Source: Streptomyces sp. NBC_00414
GTDB taxonomy: Bacteria; Actinomycetota; Actinomycetes; Streptomycetales; Streptomycetaceae
Length of the DNA: 64,000 bases
Assembly (NCBI RefSeq): GCF_036038375.1
Contig: NZ_CP107935.1
Location: 8,618,001 to 8,682,000, forward strand
Direction of reading: 5' to 3'
The translations under genes were made by a program, and so were the position numbers. Below, piece by piece: positions 40,385 to 49,080 of the stretch. The first letter of the stretch is position 1, and every line of letters starts with the position of its first letter. Under the pieces are notes generated by a model. The model had not been told where the DNA came from. It worked only from the letters and a program-made list of their open reading frames with translations, and made no database searches.

Positions 40385-41569
40385 ATGCGTGCACTGACCT
40401 GGCAGGGCAAGCGGGACGTCCGGGTGGAGACCGTGCCGGATCCACGCATCGAGAAGCCCGACGACATCATCGTCAGGATCACCTCCACCGGCCTCTGCGG
40501 TTCCGACCTCCACCTGTACGAACTCTTCGGACCCTTCATCGACCCCGGCGACATCCTCGGCCACGAGCCGATGGGCATCGTGGAGGAGGTGGGACCGGAC
40601 GTCACCGCCTTCGCCCCCGGTGACCGGGTGGTCATCCCCTTCAACGTCTCCTGCCGCGACTGTTACATGTGCGACCAGGGGCTCCAGTCGCAGTGCGAGA
40701 CGACCCAGGTCCGCGAGCGCGGCAGCGGCGCCTCGCTGTTCGGGTACACCAAGCTGTACGGGCAGGTGCCGGGCGCGCAGGCGGAGTTCCTGCGGGTGCC
40801 GTTCGGCAACAAACTCCCCATCAAGGTCCCCGAGGGGCCTCCCGACGACCGCTACGTCTATCTGTCGGACGTCCTGCCCACCGCCTGGCAGGCGGTGGAG
40901 TACGCGGCCGTTCCGCAGGGTGGCAGCGTCACGGTGCTGGGCCTCGGGCCCATCGGTGACATGGCCACCCGCATCGCCCAGCACCGCGGCGCCGGCCTGG
41001 TCATCGGCGTGGACCCGGTCAAGGAGCGTCTCACCCGGGCCAGCGCCCACGGAGTCACGTGCTTCGACGCCCGTATGGACGGCAAGGACCTCGCGGAGGC
41101 CGTCCGGGACCTCACCGGCGGGCGCGGGACCGACGCCGTCATCGACGCCGTCGGCATGGAGGCGCACGGGTCGCCGTTCGCCAAGGCGGCCCACTGGCTC
41201 ACGGGCCTGCTGCCCGACGCCGTGGCGCAGCCGATGATGGAGAAGGTGGGTGTCGACCGCATGGGAGCCCTGTACGCCGGCATCGAGCTGGTGCGCCGCG
41301 GCGGCACGCTCTCCATCTCCGGTGTCTACGGCGGCGCGGTCAGCCCGATGCCGCTCCTGACGATGTTCGACAAGCAGATCCAGGTGCGGATGGGGCAGGC
41401 CAACGTGTGGCGGTGGGTCGAGGACATCCTGCCGCTGCTCACGGACGAGGATCCGCTCGGTGTGGACACGTTCAAGACGCATGAGATGCCGTTGGAGGAC
41501 GCGCCCAAGGCGTACGCGATGTTCCAGGCCAAGGAGGACGGGATGGTCAAGACGCTCTTGAAGCCGTGA
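40385..41569 (+). CDS. zinc-dependent alcohol dehydrogenase, formaldehyde dehydrogenase-like
   Basis: 394 residues from ATG 40385. Medium-chain dehydrogenase: catalytic zinc ligands in 'TGLCGSDLH' and 'GHEPMG'; structural zinc cysteines in 'CRDCYMCDQGLQSQC'; Rossmann 'VLGLGPIGDMATRIAQ' with an unusual Asp after the second Gly. The longer C-terminal half fits the glutathione-independent formaldehyde dehydrogenase branch. Monocistronic, and its end abuts dispersed repeats shared with convergent rocD. Confidence 0.93.
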   Translation: MRALTWQGKRDVRVETVPDPRIEKPDDIIVRITSTGLCGSDLHLYELFGPFIDPGDILGHEPMGIVEEVGPDVTAFAPGDRVVIPFNVSCRDCYMCDQGLQSQCETTQVRERGSGASLFGYTKLYGQVPGAQAEFLRVPFGNKLPIKVPEGPPDDRYVYLSDVLPTAWQAVEYAAVPQGGSVTVLGLGPIGDMATRIAQHRGAGLVIGVDPVKERLTRASAHGVTCFDARMDGKDLAEAVRDLTGGRGTDAVIDAVGMEAHGSPFAKAAHWLTGLLPDAVAQPMMEKVGVDRMGALYAGIELVRRGGTLSISGVYGGAVSPMPLLTMFDKQIQVRMGQANVWRWVEDILPLLTDEDPLGVDTFKTHEMPLEDAPKAYAMFQAKEDGMVKTLLKP

Positions 41570-41589
41570 CCGGCCACCGGCCCTCGTTC

Positions 41590-41793
41590 AGGGGCGCGGG
41601 GAACTGCGCGAACGGCCCCCACCGGGCGCACCCGACATACGCCCGCCGCCTGCGGAGGCGGGGGCAGGGCGGTCGTGTCGGCTGCGGGCCGGTGGGGGCT
41701 TGTCGCGCCGTTCCCCGCGCCCCTGAAAGCGAAGGACTGCGCCGTTCCCCGCGCCCCTGAAGGCCAAAAGACCGTGCCGTTCCCCGCGCCCCT
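41590..41793. repeat. dispersed TTCCCCGCGCCCCT repeats between convergent genes
   Basis: One copy in reverse orientation (41590-41610) and three in forward orientation (41705-41724, 41739-41758, about 41774-41793). The outer ones can pair as an inverted repeat. They occupy the 222-base gap between the dehydrogenase and rocD. Confidence 0.9.
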
Positions 41794-43021
41794 AGGCCGT
41801 GCGCAGCACCGTTTCCAGGGTGCCCAGGGCCGTGCGGAGTTCCTCGTTCGTGATCGTGAGCGGTGGGGCCAGGCGGATGGTCGAGCCGTGGGTGTCCTTC
41901 ACCAGGATTCCCTCGCGCATCAGCGACTCGCTGATCTCGCGGCCCGTACCGATGGCGGGGTCGATGTCGACGCCCGCCCACAGGCCCCGCGCCCGGAAGC
42001 CCTGTACGCCCTTGCCGACGAGGGCCGCCAGACCGTCCCGCAGCACGACGCCCGCCTCCTCGGCCCGGCGCTGGAACTCGCCGGTCTCCAGCAGCTCCAC
42101 CACCGCCGAGCCGACCGCCGCGGCCAGCGGGTTGCCGCCGAACGTCGAGCCGTGCTCGCCCGGCCGCAGCACCTGGAGCACCTCCCGCCGCGCGACCACC
42201 GCGGAGACCGGCACGATGCCACCGCCGAGCGCCTTGCCGAGCAGCACCATGTCCGGGACGACACCCTCGTGCTCCACGGCCAGCGTGCGGCCCGTGCGCC
42301 CGAGGCCCGACTGGATCTCGTCGGCGATGAACAGGCACCCCGTCCGCCGGGTCAGCTCGCGGACACCCCGCAGATAGCCGTCGTCCGGGATGACGACTCC
42401 CGCCTCGCCCTGGATCGGCTCGATCAGCACGGCCGCCGTCGTCTCGTCGATCGCCGCTTCGAGCGCGGCGAGGTCGTTGTACGGGACCACGCGGAACCCC
42501 GGCGTGAAGGGGCCGAACCCCGCACGGGCGCTCTCGTCGGTGGAGAAGCTGACGATCGTCGTCGTACGGCCGTGGAAGTTGTCCGCGGCCACCACGACGG
42601 TCGCTCGGTCGGCGGGGACGCCCTTCACGTCGTACGCCCACTTGCGGGCCACCTTGATGGCACTCTCCACGGCCTCGGCGCCGGTGTTCATCGGCAGCAC
42701 CATGTCCAGACCGGTCAGCCGGGCCAGCGACTCGGCGAACCCGGCCAGCCGGTCGTTGTGGAAGGCGCGCGAGGTCAGCGTCAGCTGGTCGAGCTGACGG
42801 TGCGCGGCCTCGATCAGGGCCGGGTGGCGGTGCCCGAAGTTGAGGGCCGAGTAACCGGCCAGCATGTCGAGGTAGCGACGGCCCTCGACGTCCTCGACCC
42901 AGGCGCCCTCGGCGCGGGCGACGACCACGGGCAGCGGGTGGTAGTTGTGCGCGAGGACGGGCTCCTCGGCCCGGATCAGCTCGGCGGACGAGCGCAGGGA
43001 ACGGCTGGGCGCGACAGTCAT
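41792..43021 (-). CDS. rocD: ornithine aminotransferase
   Basis: 409 residues from ATG 43021. PLP class III aminotransferase converting ornithine to glutamate semialdehyde. 'NTGAEAVESAIKVARKW' and 'FIADEIQSGLGRTGR' (PLP Asp) are typical, with the PLP Lys in 'LLGKALGGGIVPVSA'. Its ATG overlaps the TGA of the dimethylargininase gene, so the pair is coupled, and an Lrp-type gene lies upstream. Together they recycle arginine-derived nitrogen. Confidence 0.95.
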   Translation of the reverse strand: MTVAPSRSLRSSAELIRAEEPVLAHNYHPLPVVVARAEGAWVEDVEGRRYLDMLAGYSALNFGHRHPALIEAAHRQLDQLTLTSRAFHNDRLAGFAESLARLTGLDMVLPMNTGAEAVESAIKVARKWAYDVKGVPADRATVVVAADNFHGRTTTIVSFSTDESARAGFGPFTPGFRVVPYNDLAALEAAIDETTAAVLIEPIQGEAGVVIPDDGYLRGVRELTRRTGCLFIADEIQSGLGRTGRTLAVEHEGVVPDMVLLGKALGGGIVPVSAVVARREVLQVLRPGEHGSTFGGNPLAAAVGSAVVELLETGEFQRRAEEAGVVLRDGLAALVGKGVQGFRARGLWAGVDIDPAIGTGREISESLMREGILVKDTHGSTIRLAPPLTITNEELRTALGTLETVLRTA

Positions 43022-43833
43022 GAGCGGATCTCCTGGGTGCAGCACTTGATGCCGCCGCCGGCCTTCTGGAACTCCGAGAGGTCGACGGGGACGGGAACGT
43101 AGCCGTGGCGGTCGAGCTCGCCCGCGAGGGCCTCGGCGCGCGGCGCGATGAAGACGTGGCGGCCGTCCGAGACGGAGTTCAGCCCGAACACCATCGCGTC
43201 CTCGTGAGTGGCGATCACCGCGTCAGGAAAGAGTAGGCGGAGCACCTCGCGGCTGCCCGCCGAGAACGCCTCGGGGTAGTACGCGATGTTCGCCTCGGGG
43301 CCGTCGTCGAGCACGAACAGCGCGGTGTCGAGGTGGTAGAAGCGGGGGTCCACCAGCGTGAGGCTGACCGTGGGGACGCCGAAGAACTCCTGCGCCTCGT
43401 GGTGGGCGGCCCGTGCCGTACGGAATCCGGTGCCCGCCAGGAGGACGCGGCCGACGAAGACCAGGTCGCCCTCGCCCTCGCACACCGACTCGGGCTGGTG
43501 GACGTCGAAGCCCGCGTTCTTGAACCACGTCTCGTACGCGGTCGACTCCGGGCGGCGCTGCGGGGCGTGGAAGAGCGAGCCGAAGACCCGGCCCGCCACG
43601 ACCAGCGCCGAGTTCGCGGCGAAGACCATGTCCGGCAGACCGGCGACCGGCTCGACGCTGTCGACGGTGTGGCCGTGGGCGCGGTAGGCGGAGATCAGCT
43701 CCGCCCACTGGCCCCGGGCCAGCTCGACGTCGACCTGTGTGTCCTCACGCATCCAGGGATTGATGGCGTACTGCACGGCGAAGTGTCTGGGTTCGCAGAC
43801 CAGAAACCGTCTGGTACGCGGCACACGGCTCAT
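43018..43833 (-). CDS. ddaH: dimethylargininase / amidinohydrolase
   Basis: 271 residues from ATG 43833 (GTG 43839 also possible). Penten-fold hydrolase making citrulline from methylated arginine or arginine-like substrates. Catalytic His167 in 'RFYHLDTAL', Cys264 in 'GGGIKCCTQEIR', and Glu/Asp in 'EGEGDLVF'. It is encoded just before rocD with overlapping codons, which links it to arginine/ornithine breakdown. True arginine deiminase is larger, so I favour dimethylargininase. Confidence 0.9.
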   Translation of the reverse strand: MSRVPRTRRFLVCEPRHFAVQYAINPWMREDTQVDVELARGQWAELISAYRAHGHTVDSVEPVAGLPDMVFAANSALVVAGRVFGSLFHAPQRRPESTAYETWFKNAGFDVHQPESVCEGEGDLVFVGRVLLAGTGFRTARAAHHEAQEFFGVPTVSLTLVDPRFYHLDTALFVLDDGPEANIAYYPEAFSAGSREVLRLLFPDAVIATHEDAMVFGLNSVSDGRHVFIAPRAEALAGELDRHGYVPVPVDLSEFQKAGGGIKCCTQEIRS

Positions 43834-43884
43834 GGGCACAGAGGGGTTCCTCCGCTTTCCTGAGGTGTCGGGTGGGATGCCTCA

Positions 43885-43914
43885 ACGGTAGAAAGCGGGG
43901 GAGCGGCGCGACAA
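43885..43914 (-). promoter_or_regulatory. candidate promoter of ddaH-rocD
   Basis: Minus strand: -35 TTGTCG (43914-43909), 18-base spacer, -10 TACCGT (43890-43885), about 50 bases before the ddaH start. Just upstream is an AT-richer stretch CGCAATTTCTGATTC, a possible Lrp site. Confidence 0.45.
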
Positions 43915-44084
43915 GAATCAGAAATTGCGCGCTGCCGAAGAAATGCTGCGTCTTGGGCCCGTTCGGCGCACGATCGATGCGCGGTTGACCCGAAAGAGTG
44001 GAAGAAGAACCGGACCCTCGCCCTCCGACGAACTCACGCCTCCCCGCCCGCGGTCACCCACGCGTCCCCCGGGTCCCGCCGGGC

Positions 44085-44573
44085 TCACGCCTCCGGAGCC
44101 GGCTGGTTCGCCCCCGCCTCCGGGCTCTCCGGCAGCAGATGGGACAGCACCATGAAGCTGACCGTCTTGCGGATGAACGGCTCCACCCGGATCCGTTCAA
44201 GCACCTCCTCGAAGTGCTCCACGTCCCGGGCCCGCACATGCAGCAGCGCGTCCGCCCCACCCGTCACCGTCATCGCGGCCGTGATCTCCGGATGGTTGCG
44301 CACCACCTCGGCGAGGCGCCGCGGCGGCGCCGCGCCCTCGCAGTACACCTCCACATAGGCCTCCGTACGCCAGCCCAGCGCGGCCGGTTTCACCGTCGCC
44401 GTGAACCCCGTGATCACGCCCGTCTCGCGCAGCCGGTCCGCCCGGCGCTTGACCGCCGTGGCGGACAGCCCGATCGCCGCACCGATCTCGGCGAAACTCG
44501 TGCGGGCGTTCGCCATCAGAGCGGTGACGATCTTCCGGTCGAGATCGTCGAAGGAAGCGGACGTGGGTCTCAT
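44085..44573 (-). CDS. Lrp/AsnC-family transcriptional regulator
   Basis: 162 residues from ATG 44573. Helix-turn-helix 'FAEIGAAIGLSATAVKRRADRLRETGVI' (split, about 27-54) and a C-terminal RAM ligand domain with 'EAYVEVYCEGAAP' and 'MTVTGGADALLHVRARDVEHFE'. By position it should control ddaH-rocD in response to arginine or ornithine. Transcribed in the same direction as these, 250 bases upstream. Confidence 0.92.
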   Translation of the reverse strand: MRPTSASFDDLDRKIVTALMANARTSFAEIGAAIGLSATAVKRRADRLRETGVITGFTATVKPAALGWRTEAYVEVYCEGAAPPRRLAEVVRNHPEITAAMTVTGGADALLHVRARDVEHFEEVLERIRVEPFIRKTVSFMVLSHLLPESPEAGANQPAPEA

Positions 44574-44661
44574 GCGGGCACTGTATCCAGCGGCGATCCG
44601 GCCACCACGACCTTGCCCGCCGCATGTGCAGACGTACGAATTGCTCCTACACTCCGGGTTC

Positions 44662-45417
44662 ATGCTGCGCGCCCTCGCCGTCGACGACGAACCGCCCTCC
44701 CTCGAGGAACTGCTCTATCTGCTGGACGCCGATCCACGGGTGAGCAGTGTCGAAGGCGCGAGCGACGCCACGACGGCGCTGCGGCGCATCAACCGGGCCC
44801 TGGACAGCGGCCCCGGCGGCGACGAGGGCATCGACGTCGTCTTCCTCGACATCCACATGCCGGGGCTCGACGGACTCGACATGGCGCGGCTGCTCGCCGG
44901 GTTCGCCAAGCCGCCGCTCGTCGTGTTCGTCACCGCCCACGAGGGATTCGCCGTCCAGGCCTTCGACCTCAAGGCCGTCGACTACGTCCTGAAGCCGGTC
45001 CGCAGGGAACGCCTCGCCGAGGCCGTCCGCCGGGCCGTCGAGCAGATGGACGCGGCCCCGCTGATACCCGTGCACGAACCCGACCCGGACCACATATCCG
45101 TCGAGCTCGGTGGGGTCACCCGCTTCGTCGCCGTCGAGGACATCACCCATGTCGAGGCCCAGGGCGACTACGCGCGGCTGCACACCGACCAGGGCAGCCA
45201 TCTCGTCCGCATCCCCCTGTCCACCCTCGAAGAGCGCTGGCGCTCGCGCGGTTTCGTCCGCATCCACCGCCGCCATCTCGTCGCTCTCGGTCACATCAGC
45301 GAGCTCCGCCTGGACGCGGGTACCGTGAGCGTCCTGGTCGACTCGGTCGAGCTCCAGGTCAGTCGCCGTCACGCACGAGAACTGCGGGACCTGCTGATGC
45401 GCCGGACCGCGAGCTGA
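44662..45417 (+). CDS. LytTR-family response regulator
   Basis: 251 residues from ATG 44662. Receiver domain 1-125 with acidic pocket 'AVDDE', phospho-acceptor Asp63 in 'VFLDIHMPGLDG', Thr in 'FVTAHEG' and Lys in 'YVLKPV'. The C-terminal LytTR DNA-binding domain (about 145-248) has 'VEAQGDYARLHT' and 'FVRIHRRHLVAL'. The matching LytS-like kinase is the fourth gene of this cluster, with a symporter between them. Confidence 0.95.
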   Translation: MLRALAVDDEPPSLEELLYLLDADPRVSSVEGASDATTALRRINRALDSGPGGDEGIDVVFLDIHMPGLDGLDMARLLAGFAKPPLVVFVTAHEGFAVQAFDLKAVDYVLKPVRRERLAEAVRRAVEQMDAAPLIPVHEPDPDHISVELGGVTRFVAVEDITHVEAQGDYARLHTDQGSHLVRIPLSTLEERWRSRGFVRIHRRHLVALGHISELRLDAGTVSVLVDSVELQVSRRHARELRDLLMRRTAS

Positions 45418-45428
45418 GGAGGCCGGAG

Positions 45429-45803
45429 TTGCCCCACGACCCCACCGACCGCCGGGTCGCCAACGACCGCCGGGTCGTCGTCACCGGCCCGCCGCGTCGT
45501 ACCCGCCCGCTGAGCCGCTACCGGCCGCGTACCGAGATCGACGAGCAGACCACGCTCGGCCACACCTACGTCCGCTCCCTGATGCGCAGCCAGTTGCGGG
45601 CCGCGCTCACCGTCTTCGCCGTGCTCGTCCTCCTCGTGGGCCCACTGCCCCTGGTGTTCACCGCGCTGGGAGACAGTTCGAGCCTCGAATGGATCGTGCT
45701 CGGCTTCTGCATCTACCCGCCGCTGGTGCTGCTCGCCCGTTGGTACGTGCGCCGCGCCGACCGCAACGAGAAGGACTTCGTCCGCCTCGTCGAGGACCGC
45801 TGA
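45429..45803 (+). CDS. small two-segment membrane protein beside the symporter (DUF485/YjcH-like)
   Basis: 124 residues from TTG 45429, 11 bases after the response regulator. A disordered Arg-rich head (1-60), then 'SLMRSQLRAALTVFAVLVLL' and two membrane segments (about 63-84, 93-112), ending in 'RWYVRRADRNEKDFVRLVEDR'. The architecture and its place before an ActP-like symporter match YjcH/DUF485 partners, but identity is low enough to keep this tentative. Confidence 0.7.
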   Translation: MPHDPTDRRVANDRRVVVTGPPRRTRPLSRYRPRTEIDEQTTLGHTYVRSLMRSQLRAALTVFAVLVLLVGPLPLVFTALGDSSSLEWIVLGFCIYPPLVLLARWYVRRADRNEKDFVRLVEDR

Positions 45804-45854
45804 GCCCGTGGACGACCGGCCCGTCAAGGATCAGCGCGTGAGCGAGAACCGCCC

Positions 45855-47600
45855 GTGAACGAGAACTACGCCGTCCCGGCGGTCGCCCTCGTGGTCGTCG
45901 CGACCGTCTTCGTCGGCGCCTTCGGCCTGCGCATATCCCGCACCACCTCCGACTTCTACGTGGCCTCCCGCACGGTCGGCCCCCGCCTGAACGCGGCGGC
46001 CATCAGCGGCGAGTACCTCTCCGCCGCCTCCTTCCTCGGCATCGCGGGCCTCGTCCTCGTCCAGGGCCCGGACATGCTCTGGTACCCCGTCGGCTACACC
46101 GCCGGCTATCTCGTCCTGCTGATCTTCGTCGCGGCCCCGCTGCGCCGCTCCGGCGCGTACACCCTGCCCGACTTCGCCGAGGCCCGGCTCGCCTCGCAGG
46201 GCATGCGCCGGCTGGCCGGAGCCTTCGTCGTCGGCGTCGGCTGGCTGTACCTCCTGCCCCAGCTCCAGGGCGCGGGACTGACGCTGAACGTGCTCACCGG
46301 GGCGTCCAAGTCCCTCGGCGGCGTCATCGTCGCGGTCGTCGTGGTGGCGACCGTCGCCGCGGGCGGCATGCGCAGCATCACCTTCGTCCAGGCCTTCCAG
46401 TACTGGCTCAAGCTCACCGCCCTGCTCGTCCCCGCGCTCTTCCTCGTCCTCGCCTGGCAGGACGACGGGGCGCCGCGCCACCCCTTCGACGAACCGGCCA
46501 TGTTCCGCGAGCACCGGGTCGTACGCGTCGACGCCGGACTCGACCTGAAGCTGGACCGGCCGCTCACCGTCACCGCGGACGGCACGGTCGACGACGTCCG
46601 CTACGAGAGCAAGCGGGTCCGGCTGCCCGCGGGCGTCCACCGCATCGAGGGGGGCACCCGGCTGTCCTTCGCCAAGGGCGACCCCGTGCCCGTCGCCGAC
46701 CGCGGCAGCAACGGCGGCATGTCCACCTCACTCGCCGCCGGCCGCGAGGAACGCCCGCTGTACGCCACGTACGGGCTGATCCTCGCGACCTTCCTCGGCA
46801 CCATGGGGCTGCCCCACGTCGTCGTCCGCTTCTACACCAGCCCGCACGGCGTGGCCGCCCGCCGCACCACCGTCGCCGTGCTGGTGCTGATCGGCTTCTT
46901 CTACCTGCTGCCCCCGCTCTACGGCGCGCTGGGCCGCCTGTACGCCCCCGAGCTGACCCTGACCGGTGACGCCGACGCGGCCGTCCTGCTGCTGCCCGAC
47001 CGGGTCATCGGCGGGCTCGGCGGGGACCTGCTCGGCGCGCTGGTGGCCGGCGGGGCCTTCGCCGCGTTCCTGTCCACGGCGTCGGGCCTCACCATGGCCG
47101 TGGCGGGCGTGCTGACCCAGGACGTCCTGCCCTCGCGCGGCGTACGGCACTTCCGGCTCGGTACGGCCCTCGCCATGATCGTGCCGCTCGCGGCGAGCAT
47201 GCTCGTGGGCGGACTGCCGGTCGCCGACGCCGTGGGACTCGCCTTCGCGGTGTCCGCCTCCTCGTTCTGCCCGCTGCTCGTCCTCGGCATCTGGTGGCAC
47301 CGGCTCACCCCGCCCGGCGCCGCCGCCGGGATGCTCGTCGGCGGCGGCTCGGCGCTCCTCGCGGTCGCGGCCACGATGGCCGGCTTCCCGGGGACGGGCT
47401 CGCTGCACGCACTCCTCGCCTGGCCCGCGCTGTGGTCGGTGCCGCTGGGCTTCCTCACGATGGTCCTGGTGTCCCTGGCGACACCCGGCCGCGTACCGGT
47501 CGGGACGGCGGCGATCCTCGCCCGCTTCCATCTGCCGGAGGAACTGGCCGGGGGACAGGTACGTACGGAGGCCAAGGACACCAGGGAGATCAAGGCATGA
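45855..47600 (+). CDS. sodium/solute symporter (ActP-like) with large extracytoplasmic insertion
   Basis: 581 residues from GTG 45855. SSS family with about 13 membrane segments; 'ISGEYLSAASFLGIAGLVL' and 'GGMRSITFVQAFQYWLK' are typical of acetate/monocarboxylate permeases. Residues about 203-298 form a soluble insertion with beta-like repeats ('HRVVRVDAGLDLKLDRPLTV', 'KRVRLPAGVHRIEGGTRLSF') between segments 6 and 7. The next gene, a sensor kinase, overlaps by 4 bases, so solute uptake and sensing seem linked. Confidence 0.9.
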   Translation: MNENYAVPAVALVVVATVFVGAFGLRISRTTSDFYVASRTVGPRLNAAAISGEYLSAASFLGIAGLVLVQGPDMLWYPVGYTAGYLVLLIFVAAPLRRSGAYTLPDFAEARLASQGMRRLAGAFVVGVGWLYLLPQLQGAGLTLNVLTGASKSLGGVIVAVVVVATVAAGGMRSITFVQAFQYWLKLTALLVPALFLVLAWQDDGAPRHPFDEPAMFREHRVVRVDAGLDLKLDRPLTVTADGTVDDVRYESKRVRLPAGVHRIEGGTRLSFAKGDPVPVADRGSNGGMSTSLAAGREERPLYATYGLILATFLGTMGLPHVVVRFYTSPHGVAARRTTVAVLVLIGFFYLLPPLYGALGRLYAPELTLTGDADAAVLLLPDRVIGGLGGDLLGALVAGGAFAAFLSTASGLTMAVAGVLTQDVLPSRGVRHFRLGTALAMIVPLAASMLVGGLPVADAVGLAFAVSASSFCPLLVLGIWWHRLTPPGAAAGMLVGGGSALLAVAATMAGFPGTGSLHALLAWPALWSVPLGFLTMVLVSLATPGRVPVGTAAILARFHLPEELAGGQVRTEAKDTREIKA

Positions 47601-48811
47601 GCGGATTCCTGGCGGGACTCTGCGTGGCCGTGCTGCCGCTGCTGGCGGTCGGCTTCTGGTTCGGCCGGCGCACCGCGCGCTCGCCGGGCCCCGGAGACCT
47701 CGGCACCCCCGTCGAGCACGCCACCTTCGAGACCCTGCACACCGCCTCGCTCGCCGCGCCTCCGCTGCGCGCGGGCCTGACCGGCGAGACGGCCCGCAAG
47801 TCCGCGCGACGGCTGCGCACGCTGCTCGGCACCGACGCGCTCTGCCTCACCGACCAGGACACCGTGCTGGCCTGGGAGGGCGCGGGCGAGCACCACCGCG
47901 AGCAGATCATGGAGCGGATCGGCGGCCCCCTGGAGACCGGCCGCGGGGAGGCCTTCCGCCTCGTCTGCGACGAGCCCTACTGCCCGCTGCGCTGGGCCGT
48001 CGTCGCACCCCTCACCGTCGACGACCGGGTGTACGGGGCACTCGTCGCCTGCGCGCCCCGCGAGTCCGCCGTGCTCGTGCGGGCCACCGGAGAGGTCGCC
48101 CGCTGGGTGTCGGTCCAACTGGAACTCGCCGATCTCGACCAGTCCCGTACCCGGCTGATCGAGGCCGAGATCAAGGCGCTGCGGGCCCAGATATCCCCGC
48201 ACTTCATCTTCAACTCGCTCGCCGTGATCGCCTCGTTCGTGCGCACCGACCCCGAGCGGGCCCGTGAACTCCTCCTCGAATTCGCCGACTTCACCCGCTA
48301 CTCGTTCCGCAGGCACGGCGACTTCACCACCCTCGCCGACGAACTGCACGCCATCGACCACTACTTGGCGCTGGTCCGGGCCCGCTTCGGCGACCGGCTC
48401 GCGGTCACCCTGCAGATCGCCCCCGAGGTGCTGCCGGTGACCCTGCCCTTCCTCTGTCTGCAGCCGCTCGTCGAGAACGCCGTCAAGCACGGCCTGGAAG
48501 GCGGTCCGGGCAACGTAGACAAGAGCCGCATCAGCATCACCGCGCAGGACGCGGGGGCCGAGGCGCTCGTCGTCATCGAGGACGACGGCCCGGGCATGGA
48601 CCCCGGCCGGCTGCGCCGCATCCTGGCGGGCGAGGCCAGCCCCTCGGACGGCATCGGTCTCTCGAACGTCGACGACCGGCTGCGGCAGGTCTACGGGGAC
48701 GACTACGGCCTCGTCATCGAGACCGCTCCGGGCGCGGGCATGAAAATCACCGCCCGGTTGCCGAAATACCAGCCGGGCGTGCACTCGGCGGGGCTGCTGG
48801 CCCGCGAATGA
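47597..48811 (+). CDS. LytS-type sensor histidine kinase
   Basis: 404 residues from ATG 47597, overlapping the symporter stop. One N-terminal membrane segment (4-23), a GAF-like domain (about 40-180), His202 in 'RAQISPHFIFNSL' (His_kinase domain), and a HATPase domain with 'PLVENAVKHGLEG' and 'EDDGPGMDP'. With only one membrane pass, the signal probably comes from the cytoplasm or from contact with the symporter. Partner of the LytTR regulator upstream. Confidence 0.94.
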   Translation: MSGFLAGLCVAVLPLLAVGFWFGRRTARSPGPGDLGTPVEHATFETLHTASLAAPPLRAGLTGETARKSARRLRTLLGTDALCLTDQDTVLAWEGAGEHHREQIMERIGGPLETGRGEAFRLVCDEPYCPLRWAVVAPLTVDDRVYGALVACAPRESAVLVRATGEVARWVSVQLELADLDQSRTRLIEAEIKALRAQISPHFIFNSLAVIASFVRTDPERARELLLEFADFTRYSFRRHGDFTTLADELHAIDHYLALVRARFGDRLAVTLQIAPEVLPVTLPFLCLQPLVENAVKHGLEGGPGNVDKSRISITAQDAGAEALVVIEDDGPGMDPGRLRRILAGEASPSDGIGLSNVDDRLRQVYGDDYGLVIETAPGAGMKITARLPKYQPGVHSAGLLARE

Positions 48812-48860
48812 CCCGCTCGCGATCGAGGCACCCACCATCGGGTCCCGCGCGAACGAGTCC

Positions 48861-48889
48861 CCCGGGAAAGAGCCGCAGGGCTTCCCGGG
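48861..48889. terminator. hairpin between convergent genes
   Basis: Arms CCCGGGAA / TTCCCGGG with a 13-base loop, between the kinase stop and the small membrane protein stop. Confidence 0.6.
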
Positions 48890-48908
48890 AGACCGGTCGC
48901 GCGCTACC

Positions 48909-49067
48909 TCAGGTGGGCCGCGAGGCCACCATCGCCAGTGTGATCAGACCGAGCACCACCCAGCCGAACCACAGCCAGCCGCTGCTGCCGAGCGCCACCG
49001 TGTAGGCCGTGACCATCACCAGGCCGCCGACGGTGAGCACTCCCATGGTCTTCGTGGAACCGGGCAT
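48909..49067 (-). CDS. very small membrane protein
   Basis: 52 residues from ATG 49067 with GAGG-type ribosome site. Two hydrophobic segments ('GVLTVGGLVMVTAYTVAL', 'GWLWFGWVVLGLITLAMV'). It lies 13 bases after the stop of the Ser/Thr kinase gene on the same strand and is probably in that operon. Tiny proteins of this kind are often missed; the family has no known role. Confidence 0.7.
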   Translation of the reverse strand: MPGSTKTMGVLTVGGLVMVTAYTVALGSSGWLWFGWVVLGLITLAMVASRPT

Positions 49068-49080
49068 CGCAACACCCTCC

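Noticed and set aside
43333..43863. 176-codon frame opposite ddaH
   Set aside because: Mirror of a conserved enzyme; no motif of its own.
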